The notes under the pieces: generated by a model
Databases searched by the model: none
Told to the model about the DNA's origin: nothing
What the model saw: the letters and a program-made list of their open reading frames with translations, nothing else
Shown here: piece by piece, positions 8,891 to 16,533 of the stretch
Layout: each line of letters opens with the position of its first letter
Position numbering within the stretch: position 1 is the stretch's first letter
Translations under genes and position numbers: made by a program
Assembly: GCA_022424955.1 (NCBI GenBank)
Contig: JAKMGK010000017.1
Coordinates: 1 to 49,639 of the forward strand
Length of the DNA stretch: 49,639 nt
From: Flavobacteriaceae bacterium
GTDB taxonomy: Bacteria; Bacteroidota; Bacteroidia; Flavobacteriales; Flavobacteriaceae
Direction of reading: 5' to 3'

Positions 8891-8922
8891 TTTGTTCAAC
8901 CCAAAAAAAACCCCCATTTTTG
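8891..8922 (+). promoter_or_regulatory. promoter of the arginine operon (Bacteroidota type)
   Basis: TTTG at 8891-8894 and CATTTTTG at 8915-8922 are separated by 20 bases. This matches the Bacteroidota -33/-7 pattern (TTTG, about 20 bases, TAnnTTTG) except for one base in the -7 box. Transcription would start near 8927-8930, a few bases before the leader ATG, so the leader ORF would have almost no 5' UTR. The assignment is by eye. Confidence 0.55.
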
Positions 8923-9010
8923 CAATGTATTATGAAAACAACTTTTAACATTTCGTTCGCTTTTCCACGCCGCCCGCGCACTCGCCGCCCCTTGGGGGTC
9001 TAATACATTG
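8923..9010. repeat. 10-bp perfect inverted repeat flanking the leader ORF
   Basis: CAATGTATTA at 8923-8932 is the exact reverse complement of TAATACATTG at 9001-9010. The left arm ends on the first base of the leader ATG and the right arm begins with the leader TAA, so the arms bracket the leader ORF precisely. If transcription starts upstream of 8923, the RNA could close a long stem around the ORF. If it starts near 8927, only part of the left arm is transcribed and the repeat may instead be a DNA-level site or chance. Confidence 0.6.
8932..9003 (+). CDS. arginine-rich leader peptide of the arginine operon
   Basis: A 23-codon ORF, ATG to TAA. It begins MKTTFNISFAF and then has P-R-R-P-R-T-R-R-P, with Arg codons at 8968, 8971, 8977, 8983 and 8986, all CGC. 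Five arginines in eight codons directly in front of a complete arginine biosynthesis operon is the signature of an attenuation leader peptide, as in his, trp or leu leaders of other phyla. The ORF sits in a GC-rich island (about 8966-8998) unlike the AT-rich surroundings. Its likely role is as a sensor of charged arginyl-tRNA by ribosome stalling, not as a functional peptide. It is followed by alternative RNA pairings and a U-tract. The translation is read directly; the function is inferred. Confidence 0.75.
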   Translation: MKTTFNISFAFPRRPRTRRPLGV

Positions 9011-9054
9011 ATGGAACTAAGGTGAGTCCGGTTCCGAAAACAATCCACTTTTTT
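8980..9054 (+). promoter_or_regulatory. transcription attenuator (antiterminator/terminator switch) of the arginine operon
   Basis: ACTCGCC at 8980-8986, inside the leader Arg codons, can pair with GGTGAGT at 9021-9027 (seven pairs, one G-U). The segment AAGGTG at 9019-9024 can instead pair with CACTTT at 9046-9051, stacked on GGTT/AATC (9030-9033 with 9042-9045). That hairpin ends in T49-T54, a short U-tract. The two structures share 9021-9024 and exclude each other. A ribosome stalled at the first Arg codons leaves 8980-8986 free, so the antiterminator forms. A ribosome reaching the stop codon covers it, and the terminator forms. The folding was derived by hand; the terminator stem is weak, with a five-base bulge. 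Confidence 0.5.
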
Positions 9055-9084
9055 ACATTTTTAATTTAACACAAACTTCTCCCC

Positions 9085-9672
9085 ATGGAAATTGTCATCG
9101 CGGGTCCAGAACACATACATTTCGCAAAAACCATCAGTCTTACGATAGAAGAATCGGCTAAAGATCGTGGGACGGGTATTGCTAGAAGATCCCCAGAATA
9201 TATTATTCAAAAAATGCAAAATGGCAATGCAGTTATTGCTTTTGAAGAAAACACCTTTGCCGGATTTTGTTATATAGAAGTTTGGGGACATGGAAAATAT
9301 GTCGCCCACTCGGGTTTAATTGTCGCTACCGCTTTTCGAGGTCAAGGCCTGGCTAAAAGAATTAAAAAACATGTTTTTGATCTTTCCCTTGAAAAATTTC
9401 CAGGTGCAAAAATATTTGGAATTACAACGGGTCAAGCTGTAATGAAAATTAATTATGAACTGGGCTATAAACCCGTTCATTTCTCTAAATTGACAGATGA
9501 TCCCGAATTTTGGAAAGGCTGTCAGACCTGTAAAAACTTTGATGTCCTTACGCGCACCGAGCGAAAGCTTTGCTTGTGTACTGGGATGTTGCATGATCCA
9601 AACGAAAAAAAACAAACCGAATCTAAAACCACCAGCTTTTTGAGTGGCCTATTTAAAAAGAATAAAAAATGA
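9085..9672 (+). CDS. GNAT-family acyltransferase, candidate first enzyme of arginine synthesis (glutamate N-acyltransferase)
   Basis: A 195-residue GNAT protein with the acyl-CoA-binding signature RGQGLAKR (85-92). It is the first structural gene of the operon and overlaps argG by four bases. No other N-acylglutamate synthase (argA, argJ) is in the operon, so this is the natural candidate for acylating glutamate. The ArgF' downstream carries a succinyl-type residue, so the donor may be succinyl-CoA. The C-terminal part has four closely placed cysteines (Cys146, Cys149, Cys163, Cys165) that could bind a metal, which is unusual for a GNAT enzyme, followed by a short Lys-rich tail. From memory, genetic studies in Bacteroides assigned N-succinylglutamate synthase to a GNAT-like gene; I cannot verify homology here. 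Confidence 0.8.
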   Translation: MEIVIAGPEHIHFAKTISLTIEESAKDRGTGIARRSPEYIIQKMQNGNAVIAFEENTFAGFCYIEVWGHGKYVAHSGLIVATAFRGQGLAKRIKKHVFDLSLEKFPGAKIFGITTGQAVMKINYELGYKPVHFSKLTDDPEFWKGCQTCKNFDVLTRTERKLCLCTGMLHDPNEKKQTESKTTSFLSGLFKKNKK

Positions 9673-10856
9673 AAAAACTTGTCCTTGCTTATAGTGGTGG
9701 CCTAGACACCTCTTACTGTTTAAAAACCCTTTCTCAAGAAGGCTATGAAGTACATGCGGTGAGTGTGAATACAGGTGGATTCTCTGCAGAAGAAATAAAA
9801 GCGCAAGAGGAAAAAGCCTATGCCATGGGGGCGAGCACTTATCGCTCTATCGATGCTTTACAATCTTTTTATGATAAAATTGTCAAGTATTTGATTTTTG
9901 GGAATGTGTTAAAGAACAATACCTATCCGCTCTCGGTAAGTGCAGAACGTATTGTGCAAGCCATCGAAATAATCGAGTATGCAAAAAGCATTGATGCACA
10001 ATATATCGCTCATGGAAGTACCGGTGCAGGAAACGACCAAGTTCGCTTTGATTTAATTTTTCAAGTACTTGCACCCAGTATAGAAATCATTACTCCCATT
10101 CGTGACCAACAACTTTCCCGCGAGGCAGAAATAGATTACCTCAAAAGCCAAGGCATAGCACTTTCATGGGAGAAAGCGCAATACTCCATCAACCAGGGTT
10201 TATGGGGAACTAGTGTAGGGGGAAGTGAGACCCTCACCTCTCATCAAGCACTTCCAGATACTGCCTATCCCAGTCCCCTAAAAGAGTATACTCCAAAGAA
10301 AATTATCTTAACTTTTAAAGCAGGAGAGCTAGTTGCCCTCAATGGGAAAAGTGGAGACGCGGTTAGCCTAATTCAACAGCTACAAGAACTCGCTAAGGAA
10401 TTTGCCATTGGTCGTGACATTCATGTGGGAGATACCATCATTGGGATCAAAGGGCGCGTTGGCTTTGAGGCTGCAGCCCCCATGATCATTATTAAAGCCC
10501 ACCATTTGCTAGAAAAGCACACCCAAAGTAAGTGGCAACAATTTCAAAAAGAACAAATGGCCAACTTTTATGGCATGCAATTACACGAAGGAAACTACCT
10601 CGATGAAGTAATGCGCGATATTGAAGCCTTTTTAGAAAGCAGTCAAAAAACGGTTAATGGAGAAGTTTTTGTCACCTTACATCCGCATCGTTTTGAATTA
10701 GAAGGAGTCGATTCTCCTAATGATTTGATGAACGCTTCCTTTGGTAGCTATGGTGAGATGAACAAAGGCTGGACGGCAGACGACGCAAAAGGTTTTATCA
10801 AAATCACTGCAAACGCACATAAAATTTACGGATCTGTAAACAATAAAAAACAATGA
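9669..10856 (+). CDS. argG: argininosuccinate synthase
   Basis: Joins citrulline and aspartate with ATP cleavage to give argininosuccinate, the penultimate step of the pathway. The PP-loop AYSGGLDTS is at residues 8-16. The region AHGSTGAGNDQVRFD (about 118-132) binds citrulline and aspartate, and SINQGLWGTSVGG follows near 176. Length 395 is normal. Its ATG overlaps the GNAT stop and its own stop overlaps argC (ATGA at both junctions), which points to translational coupling. In this pathway free citrulline is delivered by the ArgE'-type deacylase encoded later in the operon. Confidence 0.97.
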   Translation: MKKLVLAYSGGLDTSYCLKTLSQEGYEVHAVSVNTGGFSAEEIKAQEEKAYAMGASTYRSIDALQSFYDKIVKYLIFGNVLKNNTYPLSVSAERIVQAIEIIEYAKSIDAQYIAHGSTGAGNDQVRFDLIFQVLAPSIEIITPIRDQQLSREAEIDYLKSQGIALSWEKAQYSINQGLWGTSVGGSETLTSHQALPDTAYPSPLKEYTPKKIILTFKAGELVALNGKSGDAVSLIQQLQELAKEFAIGRDIHVGDTIIGIKGRVGFEAAAPMIIIKAHHLLEKHTQSKWQQFQKEQMANFYGMQLHEGNYLDEVMRDIEAFLESSQKTVNGEVFVTLHPHRFELEGVDSPNDLMNASFGSYGEMNKGWTADDAKGFIKITANAHKIYGSVNNKKQ

Positions 10857-11827
10857 AAACAGTAGGTATTATAGGCGGATCAGGTTATACCGGCGGAGAA
10901 TTAATGTGGCTTGTTATTAATCACCCAGCCTTAACCCTTGACTTTGTGTACAGCAGTACTCGCCCAAGCACTCCCATTAGCGATACCCACCAAGATCTTT
11001 TAGGGCAGCTTGACCTTGCCTTTACCGATCAAGTCAATACAGTGGTAGATGTACTGTTCTTGTGTTTAGGGCATGGAAATTCTTCGGCCTTTTTAGAACA
11101 ACATACTTTTTCAAGTCATACCATCATCATTGATTTAAGCAATGACTTTCGCTTAAAAGCAGATGCTCACTTCGGCGGAAGAGAATTTGTTTATGGCCTC
11201 CCAGAAATCAATCGTACAGCGATAAAAAAAGCAACTTCTATTGCTAATCCAGGTTGTTTTGCCACGGCCATACAGCTGGCTTTACTCCCTTTGGCGAATG
11301 CCAAAAAAATCAAAGATACTGTCCATATCAATGCAACAACGGGAAGTACGGGCGCCGGTGTGGGACTTTCTGCCACCAGTCATTTTAGCTGGAGAAATAA
11401 TAATATTTCTTGGTACAAGCCTTTTACCCATCAGCATTTAGGAGAGATTGGGGAAACATTAAAGCAAGCGCAGGGAGAAGACACTGACCTCTTGTTCTTA
11501 CCACAACGCGGGGACTTTACGAGAGGGATATTCGCCACAGCATATACCGCATTTGATGGGACAATAGAAGAAGCCTATACGTTATACGAAACTTTTTATC
11601 AAGCCGCTCCTTTTACCCAAGTAGCTAAAAAAGAGGTTCACCTAAAGTTAGTCGTCAATTCAAACCAATGCTTTCTTCATTTACACAAACACAAAGGGCA
11701 GTTGTTGATTACTTCTGTTATTGATAATTTAATCAAAGGAGCCTCTGGACAAGCCATTCAAAACCTCAACATTATGATGGGGTGGGAAGAAAACCTGGGA
11801 CTTCAACTAAAAACCTCCATATTTTAA
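10853..11827 (+). CDS. argC: N-acyl-gamma-glutamyl-phosphate reductase
   Basis: NADPH-dependent reduction of the N-acyl-glutamyl-phosphate made by ArgB to the semialdehyde. The N-terminal GGSGYTGGE (8-16) is the nucleotide-binding loop, and the catalytic cysteine is Cys135 in ANPGCFATA. The sequence GSTGAGVGLS and the HLGEI segment are also typical. Length 324 matches the short form. The native substrate may be the N-succinyl derivative, given the ArgF' residue downstream. The gap to proC is four bases. Confidence 0.96.
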   Translation: MKTVGIIGGSGYTGGELMWLVINHPALTLDFVYSSTRPSTPISDTHQDLLGQLDLAFTDQVNTVVDVLFLCLGHGNSSAFLEQHTFSSHTIIIDLSNDFRLKADAHFGGREFVYGLPEINRTAIKKATSIANPGCFATAIQLALLPLANAKKIKDTVHINATTGSTGAGVGLSATSHFSWRNNNISWYKPFTHQHLGEIGETLKQAQGEDTDLLFLPQRGDFTRGIFATAYTAFDGTIEEAYTLYETFYQAAPFTQVAKKEVHLKLVVNSNQCFLHLHKHKGQLLITSVIDNLIKGASGQAIQNLNIMMGWEENLGLQLKTSIF

Positions 11828-11831
11828 TATT

Positions 11832-12626
11832 ATGAAAATAGCCATCATAGGAACTGGAAATTTAGGATTAAGTATTGCTAAAGGACTTTTAGTCAATAAT
11901 ACCATTACGACGCTTTATTTAACAAAACGGAATCCTGACAGTCTTGCAGACTGGAATAAATCCAAACAGGTGAACGTTACTGCAGACAACAAAGAAGCCG
12001 TGCGTAATTCTGATATTTTGATCTTTGCCGTGCAGCCCAGTCAAATGGAAGGAATATTGAACGAAGTAAAAGATTTGTTCAACGAAAATCACTTAATTAT
12101 TTCTACCATCACTGGCTTTAAAATTGCTCGTATCGAAGCCATACTAGGGACCGAAATTCCAATTATTCGCGCTATGCCAAATACCGCTATTTCTGTAGGG
12201 AAATCGATGACTTGCCTCTGTAGTAATGAAGTTGGAAAAAAGCGAATTGATATCGCTTCTGCCATTTTTAATGGCGTAGGTACAACAATCAAAATTGAAG
12301 AAGAACACATGCAAGCCGCTACCGTTATTTGTGCCAGTGGGATTGCTTTTTGGATGCGTTTAATTCGCGCAACAACCCAAGGGGGAGTACAATTGGGCTT
12401 TGATGCAGAAGAGGCCATGCAAATGTCTATGCAAACTGCCCTAGGAGCAGCTAGTCTTTTGATTGAAACAGATACGCACCCAGAACAAGAAATTGACAAA
12501 GTAACTACGCCAAGAGGTTGTACCATCACAGGATTAAATGAGATGGAACACCAAGGTTTAAGCTCGTCTTTAATTCAAGGCTTAGTTGCTTCTTTCAATA
12601 AAATCAACGAAATCTCAAAACAGTAA
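11832..12626 (+). CDS. proC: pyrroline-5-carboxylate reductase
   Basis: Last enzyme of proline synthesis, reducing 1-pyrroline-5-carboxylate with NAD(P)H. The Rossmann motif GTGNLGLS is at 7-14, followed by FAVQPSQ (70-76) and RAMPNTAISVG (about 116-126). The C-terminal helical dimerisation part contains the family signature TPRGCTITGLNEME. Length 264 is typical. Its place inside the arginine operon links proline and arginine supply. One sensible role is converting pyrroline-5-carboxylate that arises from ornithine or glutamate semialdehyde. No proA or proB is present in this window. Confidence 0.94.
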   Translation: MKIAIIGTGNLGLSIAKGLLVNNTITTLYLTKRNPDSLADWNKSKQVNVTADNKEAVRNSDILIFAVQPSQMEGILNEVKDLFNENHLIISTITGFKIARIEAILGTEIPIIRAMPNTAISVGKSMTCLCSNEVGKKRIDIASAIFNGVGTTIKIEEEHMQAATVICASGIAFWMRLIRATTQGGVQLGFDAEEAMQMSMQTALGAASLLIETDTHPEQEIDKVTTPRGCTITGLNEMEHQGLSSSLIQGLVASFNKINEISKQ

Positions 12627-12627
12627 T

Positions 12628-13767
12628 ATGAAACTTTTTGATGTTTATCCCCTTTATGATGTTACGCCTGTCCGAGCGAAAGATGTCTATGTTTATGACG
12701 AAAAAGGAACTGAGTACCTCGATTTATACGGCGGGCATGCAGTGATTTCTATTGGTCATGGACAGGAGCGTTACCTAGAACGCCTTAGCCATCAAATGCA
12801 TCAAATTGGTTTTTACTCTAATGCAGTACAAAACCCCCTACAACAAGAATTAGCGAACGCAATTGGAGGACACTCTTGCTGTCACGACTATCAATTATTT
12901 ATGTGCAGTTCTGGTGCCGAGGCGAACGAAAACGCCCTAAAACTAGCCTCTTTTGTCACTGGGAAAAAACGCATTATTGCCTTTCACAATGCCTTCCACG
13001 GAAGGACTTCGGCTGCAGTAGCAGCAACAGATAATGCCAATATCAATGCGCCACTAAACCTACAACAAGAAGTAACTTTCTTGCCTTTTAACGACGAAAA
13101 AGCGCTAGAGACAGAACTCAAAAAAGGAGATGTTTGTGCCGTGATTTTTGAAGCCATACAAGGAGTAGGAGGATTAGACGAACCCAGCGAAGATTTTGTT
13201 TATGCCATGGATCGTTTATGTAAAGTATATAACAGCTGTTTAATAGCAGACGAAGTTCAAGCAGGTTTTAGCCGTACGGGAACCTTTTTTGCCTATCAAG
13301 AATATCGCATCGAACCCCATATTATCACTATGGCAAAAGGGATGGGGAATGGTTTCCCTGTAGGGGGTATCTTAGTTCATCCCGATATTGAAGCAAAATA
13401 TGGGATGTTGGGAACCACCTTTGGGGGGAATCACCTGGCCTGTTCTGCTTCGCTCGCAGTGCTTGATGTTTTAAAAGAAAAGGAGTTGCAAAAGCACGCC
13501 AAAGAACTAGGCGAATACTTTATTCAGTCAGCTAAGAAAATTCCTGCGGTTAAACAAATCAAAGGGCGTGGTCTAATGCTAGGCTTGGAATTTGACTTTG
13601 AAGTAGGGCCACTGCGGAAAGAATTGATTTATCAGCATCATATATTTACTGGTGGGAGTAGCAATAAAAAACTATTGCGTATCCTACCCCCTTTAACGGT
13701 GGAAAAAAAACATATTGACTTTTTCTTTACAAAATTGGAAGAAGCCATTAATACCCTAAAAGCATGA
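12628..13767 (+). CDS. argD: N-acylornithine aminotransferase
   Basis: PLP-dependent class-III aminotransferase that converts the N-acyl-glutamate semialdehyde to N-acylornithine with glutamate as donor. I use the ATG at 12628 (two bases after the proC stop; 379 residues), not an upstream ATG at 12586 that would add 14 unlikely residues inside proC. Motifs are SSGAEANENA (94-103), the PLP-phosphate region NAFHGRT, IADEVQAGFSRTG (206-218), and the Schiff-base Lys237 in MAKGMGNG. The stop overlaps the argF' start by four bases. Confidence 0.95.
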   Translation: MKLFDVYPLYDVTPVRAKDVYVYDEKGTEYLDLYGGHAVISIGHGQERYLERLSHQMHQIGFYSNAVQNPLQQELANAIGGHSCCHDYQLFMCSSGAEANENALKLASFVTGKKRIIAFHNAFHGRTSAAVAATDNANINAPLNLQQEVTFLPFNDEKALETELKKGDVCAVIFEAIQGVGGLDEPSEDFVYAMDRLCKVYNSCLIADEVQAGFSRTGTFFAYQEYRIEPHIITMAKGMGNGFPVGGILVHPDIEAKYGMLGTTFGGNHLACSASLAVLDVLKEKELQKHAKELGEYFIQSAKKIPAVKQIKGRGLMLGLEFDFEVGPLRKELIYQHHIFTGGSSNKKLLRILPPLTVEKKHIDFFFTKLEEAINTLKA

Positions 13768-14711
13768 AACATTTTATCACATTAAAGGATTTACCCAACT
13801 TTAAAGCGGCGGTGGATTTAGCAAAATCGCTCAAGCAAAGCCCCTATGAATTTGAAGCACAAGGGAAACGCAAAACTTTAGGTTTATTATTCTTTAACCC
13901 CAGTTTACGCACTCGTCTAAGCTCACAAAAGGCAGCACAGCAGTTAGGTTTTTCTACCATGGTGATGAATTTTTCTAACGAAGCCTGGGCCCTAGAGTTT
14001 GAAGACGGAACCCAAATGCGTGGCATTCGATCTGAACATGTTAGAGAAGCTGCCGCGGTGGTTTCTCAGTACTGTGACATGGTCGCTATTCGCGCTTTTG
14101 CTTCTTTGACAGATAAAGCACAAGACGAAGCAGAGATTGTTTTGAATAGCTTCACCAAATATGCCGATATTCCAGTGATTAATATGGAAAGTGCTACAGG
14201 ACACCCACTTCAAGCATTAGCCGATGCATTGACCCTAGAAGAACACAAAACCTTGCACCGTCCTAAAGTGGTACTAACTTGGGCACCTCACCCCAAAGCA
14301 CTTCCGCACGCAGTGGGAAATTCTTTCACTAAAATGATGGAATATCAAGACGCAGAGTATGTAATTACTAATCCCGAAGGATATGATCTTGATAAGAATA
14401 TCACCAAAGGGATTCCAGTGATACACAATCAAGAAGAAGCCTTAAAAGGGGCTGATTTTGTCTATGCTAAAAACTGGTGTTCTTACAGTCAGTACGGGCA
14501 AATCCTGCGCACAGACAATGCATGGACCCTCACCGAAGAAAAAATGGCTTTAACGAATAATGCCAAATTTATGCACTGCCTGCCCGTAAGACGAAACATT
14601 GTCGTTACAGACGGAGTGCTAGACTCGCCAAATTCTCTCGTAATTGAACAAGCGAACAATCGAACCTTTGCCGCTCAAGCTGTCTTAAAAACCTTACTCG
14701 ATCATGCCTAA
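13764..14711 (+). CDS. argF': N-succinylornithine (or N-acetylornithine) carbamoyltransferase ArgF'
   Basis: Transfers a carbamoyl group to an N-acylated ornithine, giving N-acylcitrulline. The carbamoyl-phosphate loop is SLRTR (about 47-51) and HCLPVRRN is near 274. The layout matches Bacteroides fragilis succinylornithine transcarbamylase without gaps through residue 90, by my recollection of that sequence. That position is decisive: Pro90 in B. fragilis and Glu92 in Xanthomonas N-acetylornithine carbamoyltransferase. Here it is Ser90 in the segment RSEH. Published swaps of Glu92 to Ser, Pro, Ala or Val turn the acetyl enzyme into a succinyl enzyme, so Ser90 predicts N-succinylornithine. 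Length 315 is normal. It is not an ordinary ornithine carbamoyltransferase. It overlaps argB by eight bases. Confidence 0.92.
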   Translation: MKHFITLKDLPNFKAAVDLAKSLKQSPYEFEAQGKRKTLGLLFFNPSLRTRLSSQKAAQQLGFSTMVMNFSNEAWALEFEDGTQMRGIRSEHVREAAAVVSQYCDMVAIRAFASLTDKAQDEAEIVLNSFTKYADIPVINMESATGHPLQALADALTLEEHKTLHRPKVVLTWAPHPKALPHAVGNSFTKMMEYQDAEYVITNPEGYDLDKNITKGIPVIHNQEEALKGADFVYAKNWCSYSQYGQILRTDNAWTLTEEKMALTNNAKFMHCLPVRRNIVVTDGVLDSPNSLVIEQANNRTFAAQAVLKTLLDHA

Positions 14712-15477
14712 ATTGAATATTGTCAAAATAGGCGGAGCCATTATTGAAGAGGAAGCCAAACTCTTGCCTTTTCTAAAGGATTTTGCTGCGCTAAAGGGAC
14801 CAAAGATCTTGGTGCACGGCGGAGGAAAAAAAGCCACTGCATGGGCGGAAAAATTAGGTATTCCCGTTCAAATAAAAGATGGAAGACGCATTACAGATGC
14901 TGCGACCCTAGAATTGATCACGGGACTCTATGCCGGACAAGTCAATAAAAACATTGTGGCACAATTACAGGGAATGAACTGCAATGCGCTGGGACTTTCT
15001 GGGGCAGATGCTAACGCCATACAAGCTGTAAAACGCCCAGTGAAAGCCATTGACTATGGTTTTGTAGGAGATGTCGAAAAAATCAATAATACATGGTTTC
15101 AGCATTTATTAGAACAAAATATTAGTCCGGTTTGCTGTGCGATAACTCATGATAAAAAAGGACAATTATTCAATACTAACGCAGACACCATTACGGCAGA
15201 AATTGGAAAAGCTTTGGCCCAAGAATTTGAAGTCAAAATAAGCTATTGCTTTGAACTCCCTGGGGTAATGAAAGACCTCAATGACCCTAACTCATTGATT
15301 GAAAATATCAATCGAGCTTCTTATCAAGAATTGCTTCTCAACAACACCATTGCTGCTGGGATGCTACCCAAGTTGCACAATACCTTTGACGCACTCCATG
15401 CTGGTGTAAATGAAGTCGCCATTGGCGCAACAAATATGATCAACCAAAACATTCCTTATACCTCAATCACCCTCTAA
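14704..15477 (+). CDS. argB: N-acylglutamate kinase (ArgB)
   Basis: Phosphorylates the gamma-carboxylate of N-acetyl- or N-succinylglutamate. The amino-acid-kinase fold shows KIGG (8-11), VHGGGKKATAW (about 38-48), and the NADTITAEIGKAL stretch near 159-171 that contacts ATP. The protein is 257 residues, like the arginine-insensitive E. coli type. It lacks the N-terminal helix extension that carries feedback inhibition in the roughly 300-residue arginine-sensitive kinases. Control of flux by arginine may therefore rest on the leader attenuator and perhaps on the GNAT enzyme. It overlaps argE' by one base (TAATG). Confidence 0.94.
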   Translation: MPKLNIVKIGGAIIEEEAKLLPFLKDFAALKGPKILVHGGGKKATAWAEKLGIPVQIKDGRRITDAATLELITGLYAGQVNKNIVAQLQGMNCNALGLSGADANAIQAVKRPVKAIDYGFVGDVEKINNTWFQHLLEQNISPVCCAITHDKKGQLFNTNADTITAEIGKALAQEFEVKISYCFELPGVMKDLNDPNSLIENINRASYQELLLNNTIAAGMLPKLHNTFDALHAGVNEVAIGATNMINQNIPYTSITL

Positions 15478-16532
15478 TGAAAACCTTAAGCGAAAAAGCA
15501 ATTGCCTTATTGCAAGATTTAATTTCCATTCCATCTTTTTCAAGTGAAGAAGACAAGACAGCGGCAAGAATTGGACAATGGTTTAAAGAACACAATATTC
15601 CTTTTCAACAGCAAGGCTACAATGTCTATGCTATGAATAAGGCCTTTGATAAAAACAAGCCTACCCTACTCCTCAACTCCCACCACGATACGGTAAAGCC
15701 AAACTCGGCCTATACCAAAGATCCTTTTCATTCCCATATTGAAGACGGAAAATTATACGGTTTAGGAAGTAATGATGCGGGAGGGGCTTTGGTTTCTTTA
15801 ATTGCCTTGTTCACCCATTATTACGATCACCCCAATCCACAATACAATTTAATTTTAGCGGCTACCGCCGAAGAAGAAAGCTCTGGACCTAATGGACTTA
15901 ACAGTCTTTTACCCACGCTTCCCCCTATTGATGTAGCCATAGTAGGAGAACCTACCTTGATGCAACTCGCTATAGCCGAAAAAGGCTTGGTAGTTTTTGA
16001 CGGAAAAGTAGAAGGAACGGCCAGTCATGCAGCCCACCCCAATACAGATAATCCCATTTTAAAACTCCCAGAAGTTTTACAATGGTTAAGCAACTTTGAC
16101 TTTGAAAAAGAATCTGAGGTACTAGGCCCTGTCAAATTAACCTTGACTCAAGTTAGTGCTGGGAAGCAGCACAATGTAGTTCCTGCAGCAGTGGACTTAG
16201 TCATTGATGTTAGGGTAAATGATTGCTATAGCAACACAGAAATTGCAGCATTATTGCAAAAAGACGCTCCACTAATCATGACACCGCGTTCCTTAAACTT
16301 AAACTCTTCTTCCATTCCAGCCGAACACCCTTTAGTACAAGCAGGAATTGAATTAGGGCGAAGCACTTATGGTTCCCCTACCCTTTCTGATCAAGCAAAA
16401 TTAAGTTGCCCCTCGCTTAAATTAGGGCCAGGAGATTCGACCCGTTCCCATACCGCAAACGAATTTATTTATGTGAGCGAAATAGAAGAAGGGATTGATT
16501 TGTATATTCAACTTTTAAAGAAAATTCTTTAG
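15477..16532 (+). CDS. argE': N-acylcitrulline deacylase, ArgE'-like M20 metallopeptidase
   Basis: Removes the acyl group from N-acetyl- or N-succinylcitrulline, releasing citrulline for ArgG. This is the step that belongs with an ArgF'-type pathway. Two-zinc M20 motifs are visible: SHHDTV (about 68-73), the bridging Asp in GLGSNDAGG, the catalytic and zinc Glu pair in ATAEEESS, VGEPT, and the C-terminal His in RSHTANEF. Length 351 is typical for the Bacteroidota version. The sequence alone does not separate deacetylase from desuccinylase; the neighbouring ArgF' residue favours the latter. Confidence 0.9.
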   Translation: MKTLSEKAIALLQDLISIPSFSSEEDKTAARIGQWFKEHNIPFQQQGYNVYAMNKAFDKNKPTLLLNSHHDTVKPNSAYTKDPFHSHIEDGKLYGLGSNDAGGALVSLIALFTHYYDHPNPQYNLILAATAEEESSGPNGLNSLLPTLPPIDVAIVGEPTLMQLAIAEKGLVVFDGKVEGTASHAAHPNTDNPILKLPEVLQWLSNFDFEKESEVLGPVKLTLTQVSAGKQHNVVPAAVDLVIDVRVNDCYSNTEIAALLQKDAPLIMTPRSLNLNSSSIPAEHPLVQAGIELGRSTYGSPTLSDQAKLSCPSLKLGPGDSTRSHTANEFIYVSEIEEGIDLYIQLLKKIL

Positions 16533-16533
16533 T

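Noticed and set aside
8988-8998. CCCC-TT-GGGG as a terminator hairpin in the arginine leader
   Set aside because: A two-base loop is too tight and no U-tract follows; it lies within the leader codons. The pairing 8980-8986 with 9021-9027 is more convincing.
8911-8998. CCCCC at 8911-8915 pairing with GGGGG at 8994-8998 as part of the RNA switch
   Set aside because: The left arm lies between the promoter boxes, upstream of the likely transcription start, so it would not be in the RNA.
12089-12529. 146-codon minus-strand frame
   Set aside because: Antisense of proC; no start context and no recognisable domain.
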